A DNA stretch of 47,782 nucleotides from positions 293-48,074 of the forward strand of contig DISR01000065.1 in NCBI GenBank assembly GCA_002421825.1, written 5' to 3'. Below, piece after piece: positions 7,759-15,975 of this stretch; the first letter of the stretch is position 1, and each line of letters begins with the position of its first letter. The stretch is from Thiobacillus sp. UBA6205. GTDB lineage: Bacteria > Pseudomonadota > Gammaproteobacteria > Burkholderiales > Thiobacillaceae. The translations under genes were made by a program, and so were the position numbers. The notes below the pieces were generated by a model. That model made no database searches, was not told the origin of the DNA, and saw only the letters and a program-made list of their open reading frames with translations.

Positions 7759-9591
7759 ATGGCTACGACTTTCAACGCATACAGTCCCTGCCCCTGCGGC
7801 AGCAAACTCTCGTTCATCCAGTGCTGCGGCCGCCTTGGATTGCCGCTCGCCACCATCGCGACGCAGCCTGCCGAAAAGATCCGCGCCGCCATCCGCAAGC
7901 TGCACGAGGACGGCCAGTCCGACCTGGCGGTCAAGCAGGCGCGCACGTTGATCGCCATGATGCCCAACGATGTCGGCGCCCACGAGGTGCTGGCCCACCT
8001 GCTGCGCCAGCGCAACCAGCCCAAGCTGCTCGCGGAAACGCTCGAACGGCTGGCGAAGCTGCAACCCAAACTGCATAGCCGCCATACCGACCTCGCCACG
8101 GTGTATCACCAGCTGCGCGACCTGCCAAAAGCCGAGTCCGGCGCAAGGCAGGCACTGGCGCTGAACCCGTTCAATCCCCAGGCGCACAACCTGCTGGGCA
8201 TGATCTACAGCGACCTCAGCATGCCCGAGGAAGCCGAATTCCATTTCCGCCAGGTACTGCAGCTGCATGAACCGCTCTCGCCGCTGTGCGTGAACCTGGC
8301 CAACGCCTACAAGAACATGGGGCGCCTGCGCGAGGCCGAGTCCTTCTACCGCCAGGCGCAATACCTCGATCCGGACAATATCGACGGGCTGATTGCCTGG
8401 GTGCGCATGGAAGAGGCGCGCAACAACATAGACCAGGCCTGGGCGCTTCTGGAGCGCGTACCGGAAAACCGCCGCGAGGCGCCCAATGTCACGCTGGCGC
8501 GTGCCAACCTGCACCGGCGCGGCAAGAACTTCGACGAAGCGCTGGCGGAAATCGACGACCTGCTGAAAAGGCATCCGGCTGCCGACCAGATGCCCGTCTT
8601 CCACTACGAGCGCGGCGACATTCTCGACGGCATGGGGCGTTACGACGAAGCCTTCGAAAGCTTCAGCAAGGCCAATGCGGGCGTGCGCGCCACCGGCAAG
8701 CGCGACTACAACGCCGCGCATTTCAAGGACATGGCGCGCCGCCTGAAATCCATGTTCACCCGCGAAACCATCACGGCGGTGCGCGCCGCCGCGCCGGTCG
8801 AGCCGCTGCCGGCCGACATGGCCAGCCCGATCTTCATCGTCGGCTTCCCGCGTTCTGGAACCACCATGGTGGAACAGATGCTGACCCGGCATTCGAACAT
8901 TTCCGCCGGCGACGAACTGCCCTACATCTGGAAGCTGACCCAGCTTGCGCCGAATTTCTGCGGCACCGGCAAAAAATACCCGGAATGCCTGGACGGCCTG
9001 CTGGAGCCGGCCCAGCGCAATGCCATGCGCAAGTTCCGATCGTTCTACACCTGCAACGTGGAACTGCGCAACATCCTGGAACCGGGCAAGCGCCGCTTCA
9101 CCGACAAGATGCCGCTGAACGAAACCAACCTGGGGCTGATCCACCTGATTTTCCCGGAGGCGCCGCTGGTGCACCTGGTGCGGCATCCGCTCGACGTGGT
9201 GCTGTCCTCGTTCTTCCACGACCTGACCCACGGCGGCAACTGCTCTTACGGACTGGAAACGACAGCCCGGCACTACGCGCTGATTTTCGACCTGATCCAG
9301 CACTACCGTTCGGAACTCGACCTCAACTACCACGCCGTCAAGTACGAAGACCTGGTGGACGACACCGAGCCGCACCTGCGCGGCCTGATCGAATTCCTCG
9401 GCGAGCCATGGGAAGACGGCTGCCTCAATTTCCACGAGAACGCGCGCTATGCGCGCACCGCGAGCTACGCGCAGGTCAAGGAAAAGATCTACACGCGCTC
9501 GCGCTTCCGTTATCGCAATTACCTCCAGCACCTGGAACCGATCCTGCCCATACTGGAACCTGCGATCACCAAGCTGGGGTACCCGATCTGA
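7759..9591 (+). CDS. SEC-C/TPR sulfotransferase family protein
   Basis: This 610-residue protein combines three parts. A SEC-C zinc motif at residues 11-23 (CPCGS...CC) comes first. Next are about seven TPR-like helical pairs at roughly 38-330 (for example ALALNPFNPQAHNLLGMIY and RQAQYLDPDNIDGLIAW). Last is a P-loop sulfotransferase domain at about 355-610. The PAPS 5'-phosphosulfate loop is FPRSGTT (363-369). The 3'-phosphate site is the VRHPLDVVLSSFF region starting near R475. Family knowledge says such proteins transfer sulfate from PAPS, and TPRs may bind the acceptor protein or peptide. The acceptor is unknown. Start at 7759 was chosen because the SEC-C motif follows directly, although the RBS is weak and an open frame extends to 7600 with no domain-like sequence. 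It is convergent with the glycosyltransferase gene across a hairpin. Confidence 0.85.
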   Translation: MATTFNAYSPCPCGSKLSFIQCCGRLGLPLATIATQPAEKIRAAIRKLHEDGQSDLAVKQARTLIAMMPNDVGAHEVLAHLLRQRNQPKLLAETLERLAKLQPKLHSRHTDLATVYHQLRDLPKAESGARQALALNPFNPQAHNLLGMIYSDLSMPEEAEFHFRQVLQLHEPLSPLCVNLANAYKNMGRLREAESFYRQAQYLDPDNIDGLIAWVRMEEARNNIDQAWALLERVPENRREAPNVTLARANLHRRGKNFDEALAEIDDLLKRHPAADQMPVFHYERGDILDGMGRYDEAFESFSKANAGVRATGKRDYNAAHFKDMARRLKSMFTRETITAVRAAAPVEPLPADMASPIFIVGFPRSGTTMVEQMLTRHSNISAGDELPYIWKLTQLAPNFCGTGKKYPECLDGLLEPAQRNAMRKFRSFYTCNVELRNILEPGKRRFTDKMPLNETNLGLIHLIFPEAPLVHLVRHPLDVVLSSFFHDLTHGGNCSYGLETTARHYALIFDLIQHYRSELDLNYHAVKYEDLVDDTEPHLRGLIEFLGEPWEDGCLNFHENARYARTASYAQVKEKIYTRSRFRYRNYLQHLEPILPILEPAITKLGYPI

Positions 9592-9593
9592 GC

Positions 9594-9625
9594 GCCGTCC
9601 CTTCCCGCTTGCGGGAAGGGACGGC
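9594..9625. terminator. Bidirectional hairpin between convergent genes
   Basis: A perfect 15-bp stem (GCCGTCCCTTCCCGC at 9594-9608 with its complement at 9611-9625) has a TT loop and starts three bases after the sulfotransferase stop. No T tract follows on either strand. It is probably a transcription-end or mRNA-stabilising hairpin between convergent genes. Confidence 0.75.
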
Positions 9626-9635
9626 ATCGCTTCGG

Positions 9636-10769
9636 TCAGCGGGATACGCTCTCGTAAACGTCCAGGTACTGCGCCGCAATGACTTGCGGGGTGAATTCCT
9701 GCCGCCACTTGGCCAGGGCCCGGGGCTTCATTTCCCGCAGCGCCCCGGGCGCATCCAGGCATTGGCCGATGATCCTGGCCAGGCCGTGCGGCTCGCCGGG
9801 GTCGAACTGATAGCCGGTGCGGCCATGCTCGACAGTCTCGGCCATGCCGCCGCGCGCCGATGCAACCACGGGCACGCCATGCGCGTAGGCTTCCAGCACG
9901 ATGCGCCCCAGTGGTTCTTCCCACAACGCAGGCGCCACCAGCACGTCGACGGATGACAACAGTACGCCGGGGTCGACGAAGCCAAGGAACTCGATGCGCG
10001 CATCGGCGAACCTGGCCTTCAGGCTTTGTTCATAGGCCGGCGCGCCGCTGCCGGCGATTTTCAGGCGCCACCGGCGATCGCGCAGTTCCGGGCCGGTGAG
10101 CGACTCTAGCAGGCGCTCGATGCCCTTGAGCGGGTCGAGCCGGCCCAGAAAACCGAGGCGCAGGATTTCGCCCTTGCCGGCCTCATCCGCCGCCGCCGGC
10201 TGCGCCGCCGGCACATAGGCATCGTAGATGACGCGTTTCTGGCAGGTGCCGGAAAACAGCTCCGCGCGCTCGTGCAGATCCAGCATGTAGCGGCTGATGC
10301 CGACCGCCGCCGCGACCTGCCCGCAATAATCCCGCTCGACCGGGGTGTTCTTGCGGCATTCCGGACATTGTTCGGTGCAATTGCGGCCATCGCGCACAAA
10401 GGACTGATGGCACATGAGGTTGAACGACAGCAGGGTCTGAACGATCGGAAGCTCGCGTTCGCGCGCGGCCTGCGCCACCACGTTGAGCGGGAATTCGCGC
10501 GGAAACAGGCAATGGATGACATCGGGCCCGTCCTGGTCGAGGGTTTTCAGGAACAGTCCGGCGGCCTGCAGCATGGGCACGTCGAGCCCGGCGCGAATGA
10601 CACGCACGCCGGCCATGTCCTCGCGGGCGATTCCGGGCTGCGAACTGCGGCAGAACACGGTAGCGCGGTGCCCTTCCCTGACCATCTGTTCGGCAAGAAA
10701 GCGGGCGGTATGGGCGGGGCCGCCTATGCCCTCGGGAATGTAGCGTGCGTTGAGATACAGGACATGCAT
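9636..10769 (-). CDS. GT4-family glycosyltransferase
   Basis: This 377-residue GT-B fold glycosyltransferase has an N-terminal acceptor domain that starts MHVLYLNARYIPEGIGGPAHTA, with the usual glycine loop after strand 1. The donor domain contains LRLGFLGRLDPLKGIERLLES and the E-x7-E motif region APALWEEPLGRIVLEAYAHGVPVVAS, where E and E would bind the nucleotide sugar. A Cys cluster near residues 132-150 (NCTEQCPEC ... DYC) suggests a bound metal, as seen in some GT4 members. Sugar donor and acceptor cannot be read from the sequence. It is the last gene of a minus-strand group after two ATP-grasp genes (6-bp gap to the preceding one), implying cotranscription and a joint pathway. Confidence 0.9.
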   Translation of the reverse strand: MHVLYLNARYIPEGIGGPAHTARFLAEQMVREGHRATVFCRSSQPGIAREDMAGVRVIRAGLDVPMLQAAGLFLKTLDQDGPDVIHCLFPREFPLNVVAQAARERELPIVQTLLSFNLMCHQSFVRDGRNCTEQCPECRKNTPVERDYCGQVAAAVGISRYMLDLHERAELFSGTCQKRVIYDAYVPAAQPAAADEAGKGEILRLGFLGRLDPLKGIERLLESLTGPELRDRRWRLKIAGSGAPAYEQSLKARFADARIEFLGFVDPGVLLSSVDVLVAPALWEEPLGRIVLEAYAHGVPVVASARGGMAETVEHGRTGYQFDPGEPHGLARIIGQCLDAPGALREMKPRALAKWRQEFTPQVIAAQYLDVYESVSR

Positions 10770-10775
10770 GCGGAT

Positions 10776-11777
10776 TCAGCCGCGGCGAACGTAACGCGCC
10801 AGCCGTTTTTCGATGGCCGCCTTGATGCGCGTCCGCGAACGTTCGCGCTGCGAAGGCACCGGGTTCAGCGCGTTCATCGCGGCATTGGCCTCGAATACGG
10901 TAAGCGCGGCGTCCCTGCCCACATGGCAGTCGATGCCGTAATAATCCAGGCCGATGCGGCGGTGAATTTCCTTGAGCGCGGGTGCGATGCGCGGCAGCAG
11001 GCTGCGCTCGAACGACTCGATCTTGGTCAGCTCCTCGGCAAAGGCCTCGGGGGTCTGCAGCGTCACCTTTCTGTGCACGTTCCAGTCCGGGCTGATGTAG
11101 ATGTGCAACAGATGCGGCTTGCCGCCCACCATGACGATGCGATGCTTGCGGTAGCAGCCGTCGGCCGGGTCCCTGGTATCGACAAATTCGGCGAGGTATG
11201 CGGCGCTTCCCTGCCAGGGCAAGGCGTGCACCGCATCCCATTCCCCGGGATTCTCGATGCGCAGCATGGTCTTGCCGTTGTGGGTGCCGGCCAGGCGCAC
11301 GATCAGCGGGTAATTCAGCTTCTCCTTGCGCGCCGTCTCGGCAAACTCGTCCGGATGCCTGGCTTCGATGCGCACCGTACGCGGCATCCTCACCCCGGGT
11401 ATGCCCTGCAGCAGCCTTGACAGGGTGTCCCGGCGCGTGCGCATGACGGCATGCGGCGGATTGAAACACGGCGGATTGCCGAGGCGTTCGATCAGCCTCT
11501 GCGCCTTGGCCAGGGTAGCGCTGTGGCTGTCCGGATCGGCGATGTAATTCACCAGCGGGCCGGGCTGCAGCCGCGGCAGCCGGTTGCTGCGGGAACTCAG
11601 CCAGACCTGGCGGATATCGAAGCGGCCCGGCGTCAGTTGCGGCAGGAAGCTGCAGGTTCCCATGTAGATGATTTGTATATCCCCGTTCGGCGTGAGCTCC
11701 ACGATTTCGCGGCCGCTGTCGTCCACCCCCATCAAAAATGCCAGGGGCAGTGCCGCGGTTCTTGCTGGTTTAGCCAT
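10776..11777 (-). CDS. ATP-grasp-like ligase, paralog B
   Basis: This 333-residue protein is paralogous along its full length to the neighbour at 11903-12904. Shared blocks include MG(V/L)(D/N)DSGxEI(V/I)E, the LTPG(R/K)F segment, PLVNYIADPDSHS, P(V/L)IVRLAG, a YRK(H/Y)RIVM(V/I) segment and DCH plus FEANA(A/T)MN near the C terminus. The central 'P-(L/V)-I-V-R-L-A-G-x-H/D-x-G' and terminal 'G-I-D-C-H ... F-E-A-N' pattern fits an ATP-grasp nucleotide and Mg site (Asp and Glu/Asn ligands). ATP-grasp enzymes ligate a carboxylate to an amine or thiol through an acyl phosphate. The substrate here is not known. The N-terminal 100 residues look like a family-specific pre-ATP-grasp domain. Cotranscription with the glycosyltransferase is likely. 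Confidence 0.75.
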   Translation of the reverse strand: MAKPARTAALPLAFLMGVDDSGREIVELTPNGDIQIIYMGTCSFLPQLTPGRFDIRQVWLSSRSNRLPRLQPGPLVNYIADPDSHSATLAKAQRLIERLGNPPCFNPPHAVMRTRRDTLSRLLQGIPGVRMPRTVRIEARHPDEFAETARKEKLNYPLIVRLAGTHNGKTMLRIENPGEWDAVHALPWQGSAAYLAEFVDTRDPADGCYRKHRIVMVGGKPHLLHIYISPDWNVHRKVTLQTPEAFAEELTKIESFERSLLPRIAPALKEIHRRIGLDYYGIDCHVGRDAALTVFEANAAMNALNPVPSQRERSRTRIKAAIEKRLARYVRRG

Positions 11778-11902
11778 TGCCGATCAAATCCCGTTGAGTT
11801 ATTCGCAATACATGCCCAGACAGGGCAATTTCCGGCCCGGTTGCAATTGCATGGCGAGGGGGCATTCGCGGCCGCGGCGCTTGAATATCGCCGAGCAATC
11901 CA

Positions 11903-12904
11903 TCATTGCATCTGGCTCCGAACATGTTTTTCCAGCGCGGCCTCGAGCAGGCCGCGGATGCGCGCGCAAGGCTCGTCCCAGCGGTTGGGCGAAGGCTCGT
12001 TGTGCAGCGTGTTCATGGTCGCATTGGCCTCGAACAGCGTCATCATGCCGTTTTCGGCGACATGGCAGTCGATGCCGAAGAAATTCAGATCCAGACGCCG
12101 ATGGATTTCAGCCAGCGTACTCGCAATTTTCGGCAGCATCTCCCGCTCGAAATTCTTCAGGCGATGGATTTCTTCCTGTTCCGCTTCCGGGTTGGTAATG
12201 CGCTTGCTGCGATGCAGCAGCCATTGATCGCCGATGATGACATGGCGCAGCACCGGCTTGCCGTCGATCATGACGATGCGATACTTGCGGTAGAGTCCGT
12301 CGGGGTCGGCATAATCAAAGAACTCGGTCATGTAAACGGCGCGTCCGCCCCAGGCGACGGTGTGGATGGCAACCCAGTTGGCGACCGAATCCACGCGCAC
12401 CGTGCTGACGCCGCCATGGTCGCCGGCAAGGCGCACGATGACCGGGAAGCGCAGGCGTGCCTCGGTGGCGGCGCGAACGAAGTCATGCGGATGCTTCGGC
12501 TCGATGCGGATGGTGGCAGGCACGCGCAGGCCAGGAATGTCCTTGAGACGCTCATAAATCAGGTCGCGCCGGGTCTGCAGGATGCGGCCGGGCCGGTTGA
12601 AACAGCGGCGCCCGTCCGCCCTCACCAGGTCCATCGCCTTGGCCAGCGCATGCGAGTGGCTGTCAGGATCGGCGATGTAGTTGACCAGCGGCGCCGGCCC
12701 CTTGGCCAGATGCTGGTCCTCGGCCTTCCCGCTGAGCCAGATCTTGCGCAGCCTGAATTTCCCCGGCGTAAGGTGCACGTGGTAGCTGCATGTTCCGGAC
12801 AGGATGATCTGCGGCTGTCGGCCGGGTTTGGGTTCGATGATTTCCAGGCCCGAATCATTCAAACCCATGATGAATTGCACAGGCAGCGGGTAGCGTATGG
12901 TCAT
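11903..12904 (-). CDS. ATP-grasp-like ligase, paralog A
   Basis: This 333-residue protein has exactly the same length as paralog B, so the pair arose by tandem duplication without indels at the scale visible. The ATP-grasp core features are FPVIVRLAGDHGG (phosphate loop), MTEFFDYADPDGLYRKYRIVMIDG (strands contributing Glu, Lys and Arg), and NFFGIDCHVAENG with FEANATMNT (metal ligands). It lacks a signal peptide, so it should be cytoplasmic. The gap to the preceding M17 peptidase gene is 79 bp and to paralog B is 125 bp. The latter gap holds no convincing promoter. Alternative readings include a RimK/tubulin-tyrosine-ligase-like peptide ligase or a cell-envelope precursor ligase. Neither can be chosen from the sequence. 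Confidence 0.75.
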   Translation of the reverse strand: MTIRYPLPVQFIMGLNDSGLEIIEPKPGRQPQIILSGTCSYHVHLTPGKFRLRKIWLSGKAEDQHLAKGPAPLVNYIADPDSHSHALAKAMDLVRADGRRCFNRPGRILQTRRDLIYERLKDIPGLRVPATIRIEPKHPHDFVRAATEARLRFPVIVRLAGDHGGVSTVRVDSVANWVAIHTVAWGGRAVYMTEFFDYADPDGLYRKYRIVMIDGKPVLRHVIIGDQWLLHRSKRITNPEAEQEEIHRLKNFEREMLPKIASTLAEIHRRLDLNFFGIDCHVAENGMMTLFEANATMNTLHNEPSPNRWDEPCARIRGLLEAALEKHVRSQMQ

Positions 12905-12983
12905 GCGGATTGTGGTTCTGTTGTTTCTCGGTCCGGCAGGCCGGTGGCGTCCTACCTTAATCCAGGGAGCGTCTATTCGTCCA

Positions 12984-14462
12984 TCAGACCTTGTTCGCCA
13001 GGCCGGCCTGTTCCAGGAAATGCAGCCCCCAGCCCACGCCGAAGCCGGTGAGGTCGGTCATCACCGCGCCCAGGCCGCCCTTGCAGGTGCTGGCGGAAAG
13101 GTCCATGTGCACCCAGGGGGTGTCGTCGATGAAGCGGGAGAGGAAACGCGCGGCGAGAATGTGGTCGGCGGCGCCCTCCATGGTGCACTGCAGCACGTCG
13201 GCCACCTTGGAATCGAGCTGCGGGTCGTAGTCGGCGTCCATGGGGAAGCGGCAGACGCGCTCGCCGCTTTGCCGAGCGGCCTTCAGGGCAGCATCGGCGA
13301 CGTTTTCGCGGTTGCTGAAAATGCCGCTGTAGCGGTCGCCCAGCGCGTAGTGCATGGAGCCGGTGAGGGTGGCGAAGTCGGCGATGACATCGGGCCTGGC
13401 GCGCGCCGCCAGGGTCAGGGTATCGGCCAGCACCATGCGCCCTTCGGCGTCGGTATGCACGATTTCGATGGTGGTGCCGTTGAGCGCGCGCACGATCTCG
13501 TTCTGCCGATAGGCCTGCGGACTGATGTGGTTTTCCGCCAGCGCGAGCCAGGCGTCGATCTGCAGCGGCAGTTTCAGCCTGGACGCAGCGGCCAGAATGC
13601 CCAGCACCACGGCGGAGCCGTTCATGTCCTCGTGCATGCCGTGCATGTACTTGGCCGGCTTGAGGTTGTGGCCGCCGGTATCGAAGCAGATGCCCTTGCC
13701 CACCAGGGCGATTTTTTTCTTTTTCCCTTCCCCCTTCCCCCTTCCCCCTTCCCATTTCAGGTGCACGATGGCGGCATCCTTCGCCGGCGAGCCCTGGGCC
13801 ACGGCGCAGAAGGCGCCGGCGCCCATTTTCTTCAGCTTGTCGAAGCCGAACGCTTCGAGCTTCCAGCCGTATTCCCCGGCCAGCGTGGCAATGCGCTTGC
13901 GATAGGCGCCTGGCGTGAGCTGGTTGGGCGGCAGGTTGGTGAGTGAGCGGGTCAGATAATTGCCTTCGGCAATGGCCAGTTCGTGCGCGTAGTTTCCCTT
14001 GGCACTTACGCCATGTACGGTCAGCTTTTGCAGGGCGGAGTCCGCCTTGCCGCTTTTCTGCGTCGGCAAGGGACGCGCATTCACCGCCGCGCAATAGACT
14101 GCTTCCCTGGCGGCGCTTTGCTTGAAGGCATCCGCACCGTACAGGGCAAGGTGGATGGCACTCGGCGCTTCGTTCAGCAGCGGCGCGAGTGCCTGACGCA
14201 GCCGGGCATGGCGCGAAAAGGTGTCGGCCGCGGCATCGAGCATGGCATAGACGCGCAGGCCGGCGCCGGTTTCGATCGCGAGCGGCGTTTTTGCCAGTTC
14301 CTCGGCTTTCATGTTCTTGCGCTTGAGCGTTGCGGCAAGGACCTGCTTGCCCGGGACGTTCGCCAGGACATTGCCCTTCGCCATCAGCACCAGCGCATGG
14401 CTTGCGGCCTCCAGCGTTTTCAAGGCGGCTTCGGGTTTCTTTTCAATGATCTGCACGGGCAT
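12984..14462 (-). CDS. M17 leucyl aminopeptidase family protein
   Basis: This 492-residue di-metal aminopeptidase of the PepA family removes N-terminal residues from peptides in the cytoplasm. The metal and catalytic residues are all visible: K256 and D261 (VGKGICFDTGG), K268, D279 (HEDMNGSAVV), D338 and E340 (HTDAEGR) and R342. The N-terminal domain (1-150) is poorly conserved, as is usual. Start MPVQIIEKK at 14462 is favoured because the longer open frame reads into a palindromic repeat. Oddities are an insertion GGRGKGEGKKKK just before the K256 strand, encoded by a short tandem DNA repeat, and HEDMNG in place of the commoner KYDMGG. It is the first gene of the minus-strand group with the two ATP-grasp genes, so a peptide-processing role there is possible. 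Housekeeping peptide turnover is equally possible. Confidence 0.9.
   Translation of the reverse strand: MPVQIIEKKPEAALKTLEAASHALVLMAKGNVLANVPGKQVLAATLKRKNMKAEELAKTPLAIETGAGLRVYAMLDAAADTFSRHARLRQALAPLLNEAPSAIHLALYGADAFKQSAAREAVYCAAVNARPLPTQKSGKADSALQKLTVHGVSAKGNYAHELAIAEGNYLTRSLTNLPPNQLTPGAYRKRIATLAGEYGWKLEAFGFDKLKKMGAGAFCAVAQGSPAKDAAIVHLKWEGGRGKGEGKKKKIALVGKGICFDTGGHNLKPAKYMHGMHEDMNGSAVVLGILAAASRLKLPLQIDAWLALAENHISPQAYRQNEIVRALNGTTIEIVHTDAEGRMVLADTLTLAARARPDVIADFATLTGSMHYALGDRYSGIFSNRENVADAALKAARQSGERVCRFPMDADYDPQLDSKVADVLQCTMEGAADHILAARFLSRFIDDTPWVHMDLSASTCKGGLGAVMTDLTGFGVGWGLHFLEQAGLANKV
13728..13753. repeat. Heptamer tandem repeat inside the M17 peptidase gene
   Basis: Three full TTCCCCC units (13728-13748) plus a partial fourth unit, directly preceded by T/C runs from 13712. 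They encode the low-complexity Gly/Lys/Arg insert of the peptidase. Gain or loss of one 7-bp unit would shift the frame. Confidence 0.85.
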
Positions 14463-14530
14463 GACGGCTATATGGAGGGATTGGCAAAATTGAATGGAGA
14501 GGGGATTTACGGGATAATAGCGCGATTTGC

Positions 14531-14801
14531 GGAACCTCTGATTGGGTCCCTCATGGTCGCGGCGTCGGCTTTCCGGGATGGGGTGCGCGAAGCGATGCGC
14601 AGCAAAGGGTAATCCCCTTGCAAGCGGCGCGACAAAGCAAACCGCCCGGAAAGCCTGGCCCCAGCGGGTTTGCACGATAAATGCCCATCTGCGGCGTTGC
14701 GCTCCTCGGTTTCGTATGTTGAATACGACCTTCGTCGCGCGCCTTGCATCTGGGCATTTTTCGTGCAAACGCGGCTCATGGAGAACTCAATCAGAGGTTC
14801 C
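14531..14801. mobile_element. 271-bp palindromic MITE-like element with two internal hairpins
   Basis: Perfect 14-bp terminal inverted repeats GGAACCTCTGATTG (14531-14544) and CAATCAGAGGTTCC (14788-14801) extend imperfectly inwards. Inside are two further inverted structures. One is GGCTTTCCGGG (14567-14577) with CCCGGAAAGCC (14645-14655). The other is a near-continuous 110-bp palindrome (arms 14664-14692 and 14746-14773, centred on TCGTAT/ATACGA near 14713-14730). There is no coding capacity for a transposase, and no clear target duplication was seen. It fills most of the 372-bp gap between the divergent M17 and E1 alpha genes, so it must influence or contain the promoters there. It could alternatively be a structured RNA. 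Confidence 0.7.
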
Positions 14802-14834
14802 TTAACCCTTCCTTTGATAAATAAAGGGTCGTCA

Positions 14835-15836
14835 ATGAAACTGGAAGACAAGAAGCGCGTGCTCAGGGAGATGGTGGTTCACCGCCGTTTCGAGGAGCGC
14901 TGCTACCAAGCCTACATCGAGCGCAAGATCGGCGGCTTTCTGCACCTGTATCCCGGCCAGGAAGCCTGCTGCAACGGCGTGATGGAAGCCGCCCGCCCCG
15001 GCTACGACTACGTCATCACCGGCTATCGCGACCACGTGCACGCCATCAAGTGCGGCTCCGACCCCAGGGAAGTCATGGCCGAGCTGTACGGCAAGGAAAC
15101 CGGCTCCTCCAAGGGACGCGGCGGCTCCATGCACATCTTCGACGTGAAGCACCGCTTCATGGGCGGCTATGCGCTGGTCGGCGGCCCCTTCCCGCTCGCC
15201 GCCGGCATCGCCAAGGGCATCCAGATGAAGGGCGGCGACGAAATCGCCATCTGTTTCCTGGGCGACGCCGCCAACAACCAGGGCACTTTCCACGAGACCA
15301 TGAACATGGCGGCGCTGTACAAGTTGCCGGTGTTGTTCGTGTGCGAAAACAACCTCTACGGCATCGGCACCGCCATCGAGCGCTCGACCGCCGTGGTGCA
15401 CCAGCATAAAAGGGTGTGCGGCTACGACATGGAAGCCGCCGAGACCGACGGCCAGGACATCGAAAAGGTCTACGAGGCCGCCAAAACCGCCATCAACCAC
15501 GTGCGTTCCGGCAAGGGCCCCTACTTCCTCGAACTCTTGACCTACCGCTACCGCGGCCACTCCATGTCCGACTCGCGCGGCTACCGCTCGCGCGAAGAGG
15601 AGGAAATGTGGAAGCAGCGCGACCCCATCTTCATCCTGCGCGACCGCCTCATCGCCGAGAAGGCCATGACCATGGCCGACTACGAGGCGATGGAAAAGGA
15701 AGTCGACAACTACATCGAGAACGAAGTCATCAAGTTCGCGGAAGAATCGCCCGAGCCCAAGGCGGAAGAACTCGAAAAATACGTGTTCGCGGATCGCGAA
15801 AGCCAGATGCCCTGGATCACGGGCAAGGCCGCCTGA
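14835..15836 (+). CDS. pdhA: Pyruvate (2-oxoacid) dehydrogenase E1 component, alpha subunit
   Basis: This is the 333-residue thiamine-diphosphate-binding half of a heterotetrameric E1. It decarboxylates pyruvate and reductively acetylates the lipoyl group of E2. The TPP motif is GDAANNQGTFHETMNMA...FVCENN (GD to NN spacing normal). The phosphorylation-loop region YRYRGHSMSD and the substrate region GGSMHIFD ... GGYALVGGPFPLAAG are typical of PDH rather than acetoin-type E1. The start at 14835 follows AAAGGG about nine bases upstream, and earlier in-frame codons lie inside the palindromic element. Next genes are E1 beta and an E2-E3 fusion on the same strand. Many Betaproteobacteria use the homodimeric AceE E1 instead, so this alpha/beta type is noteworthy. 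Substrate preference for pyruvate is inferred. Confidence 0.9.
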   Translation: MKLEDKKRVLREMVVHRRFEERCYQAYIERKIGGFLHLYPGQEACCNGVMEAARPGYDYVITGYRDHVHAIKCGSDPREVMAELYGKETGSSKGRGGSMHIFDVKHRFMGGYALVGGPFPLAAGIAKGIQMKGGDEIAICFLGDAANNQGTFHETMNMAALYKLPVLFVCENNLYGIGTAIERSTAVVHQHKRVCGYDMEAAETDGQDIEKVYEAAKTAINHVRSGKGPYFLELLTYRYRGHSMSDSRGYRSREEEEMWKQRDPIFILRDRLIAEKAMTMADYEAMEKEVDNYIENEVIKFAEESPEPKAEELEKYVFADRESQMPWITGKAA

Positions 15837-15895
15837 CGGCCATGGCGATTGACGCCGCCGCGATTATGATCGTCGCCAATCGCCCTGATCGTCTC

Positions 15896-15938
15896 CCTCA
15901 CCCCTGCCCTCTCCCGCAAGGGGAGAGGGGGACTGAGG
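15896..15938. repeat. Intergenic hairpin between E1 alpha and E1 beta
   Basis: A stem CCCTCTCCC (15907-15915) pairs with GGGAGAGGG (15921-15929), and an outer pair CCTCA (15896-15900) with TGAGG (15934-15938). It resembles the REP-like pyrimidine/purine palindromes common between genes. It could limit read-through or protect the upstream mRNA. Confidence 0.7.
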
Positions 15939-15975
15939 AGCCGCTTCGCGGCGTTTGGATTTAACGGAGAATGAC

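Noticed and set aside
11799..11852. 17-residue minus-strand peptide with two Cys between the ATP-grasp genes, considered as a RiPP precursor
   Set aside because: It has no Shine-Dalgarno and no leader-core structure, and its length is well within chance. It would need conservation to be taken seriously.
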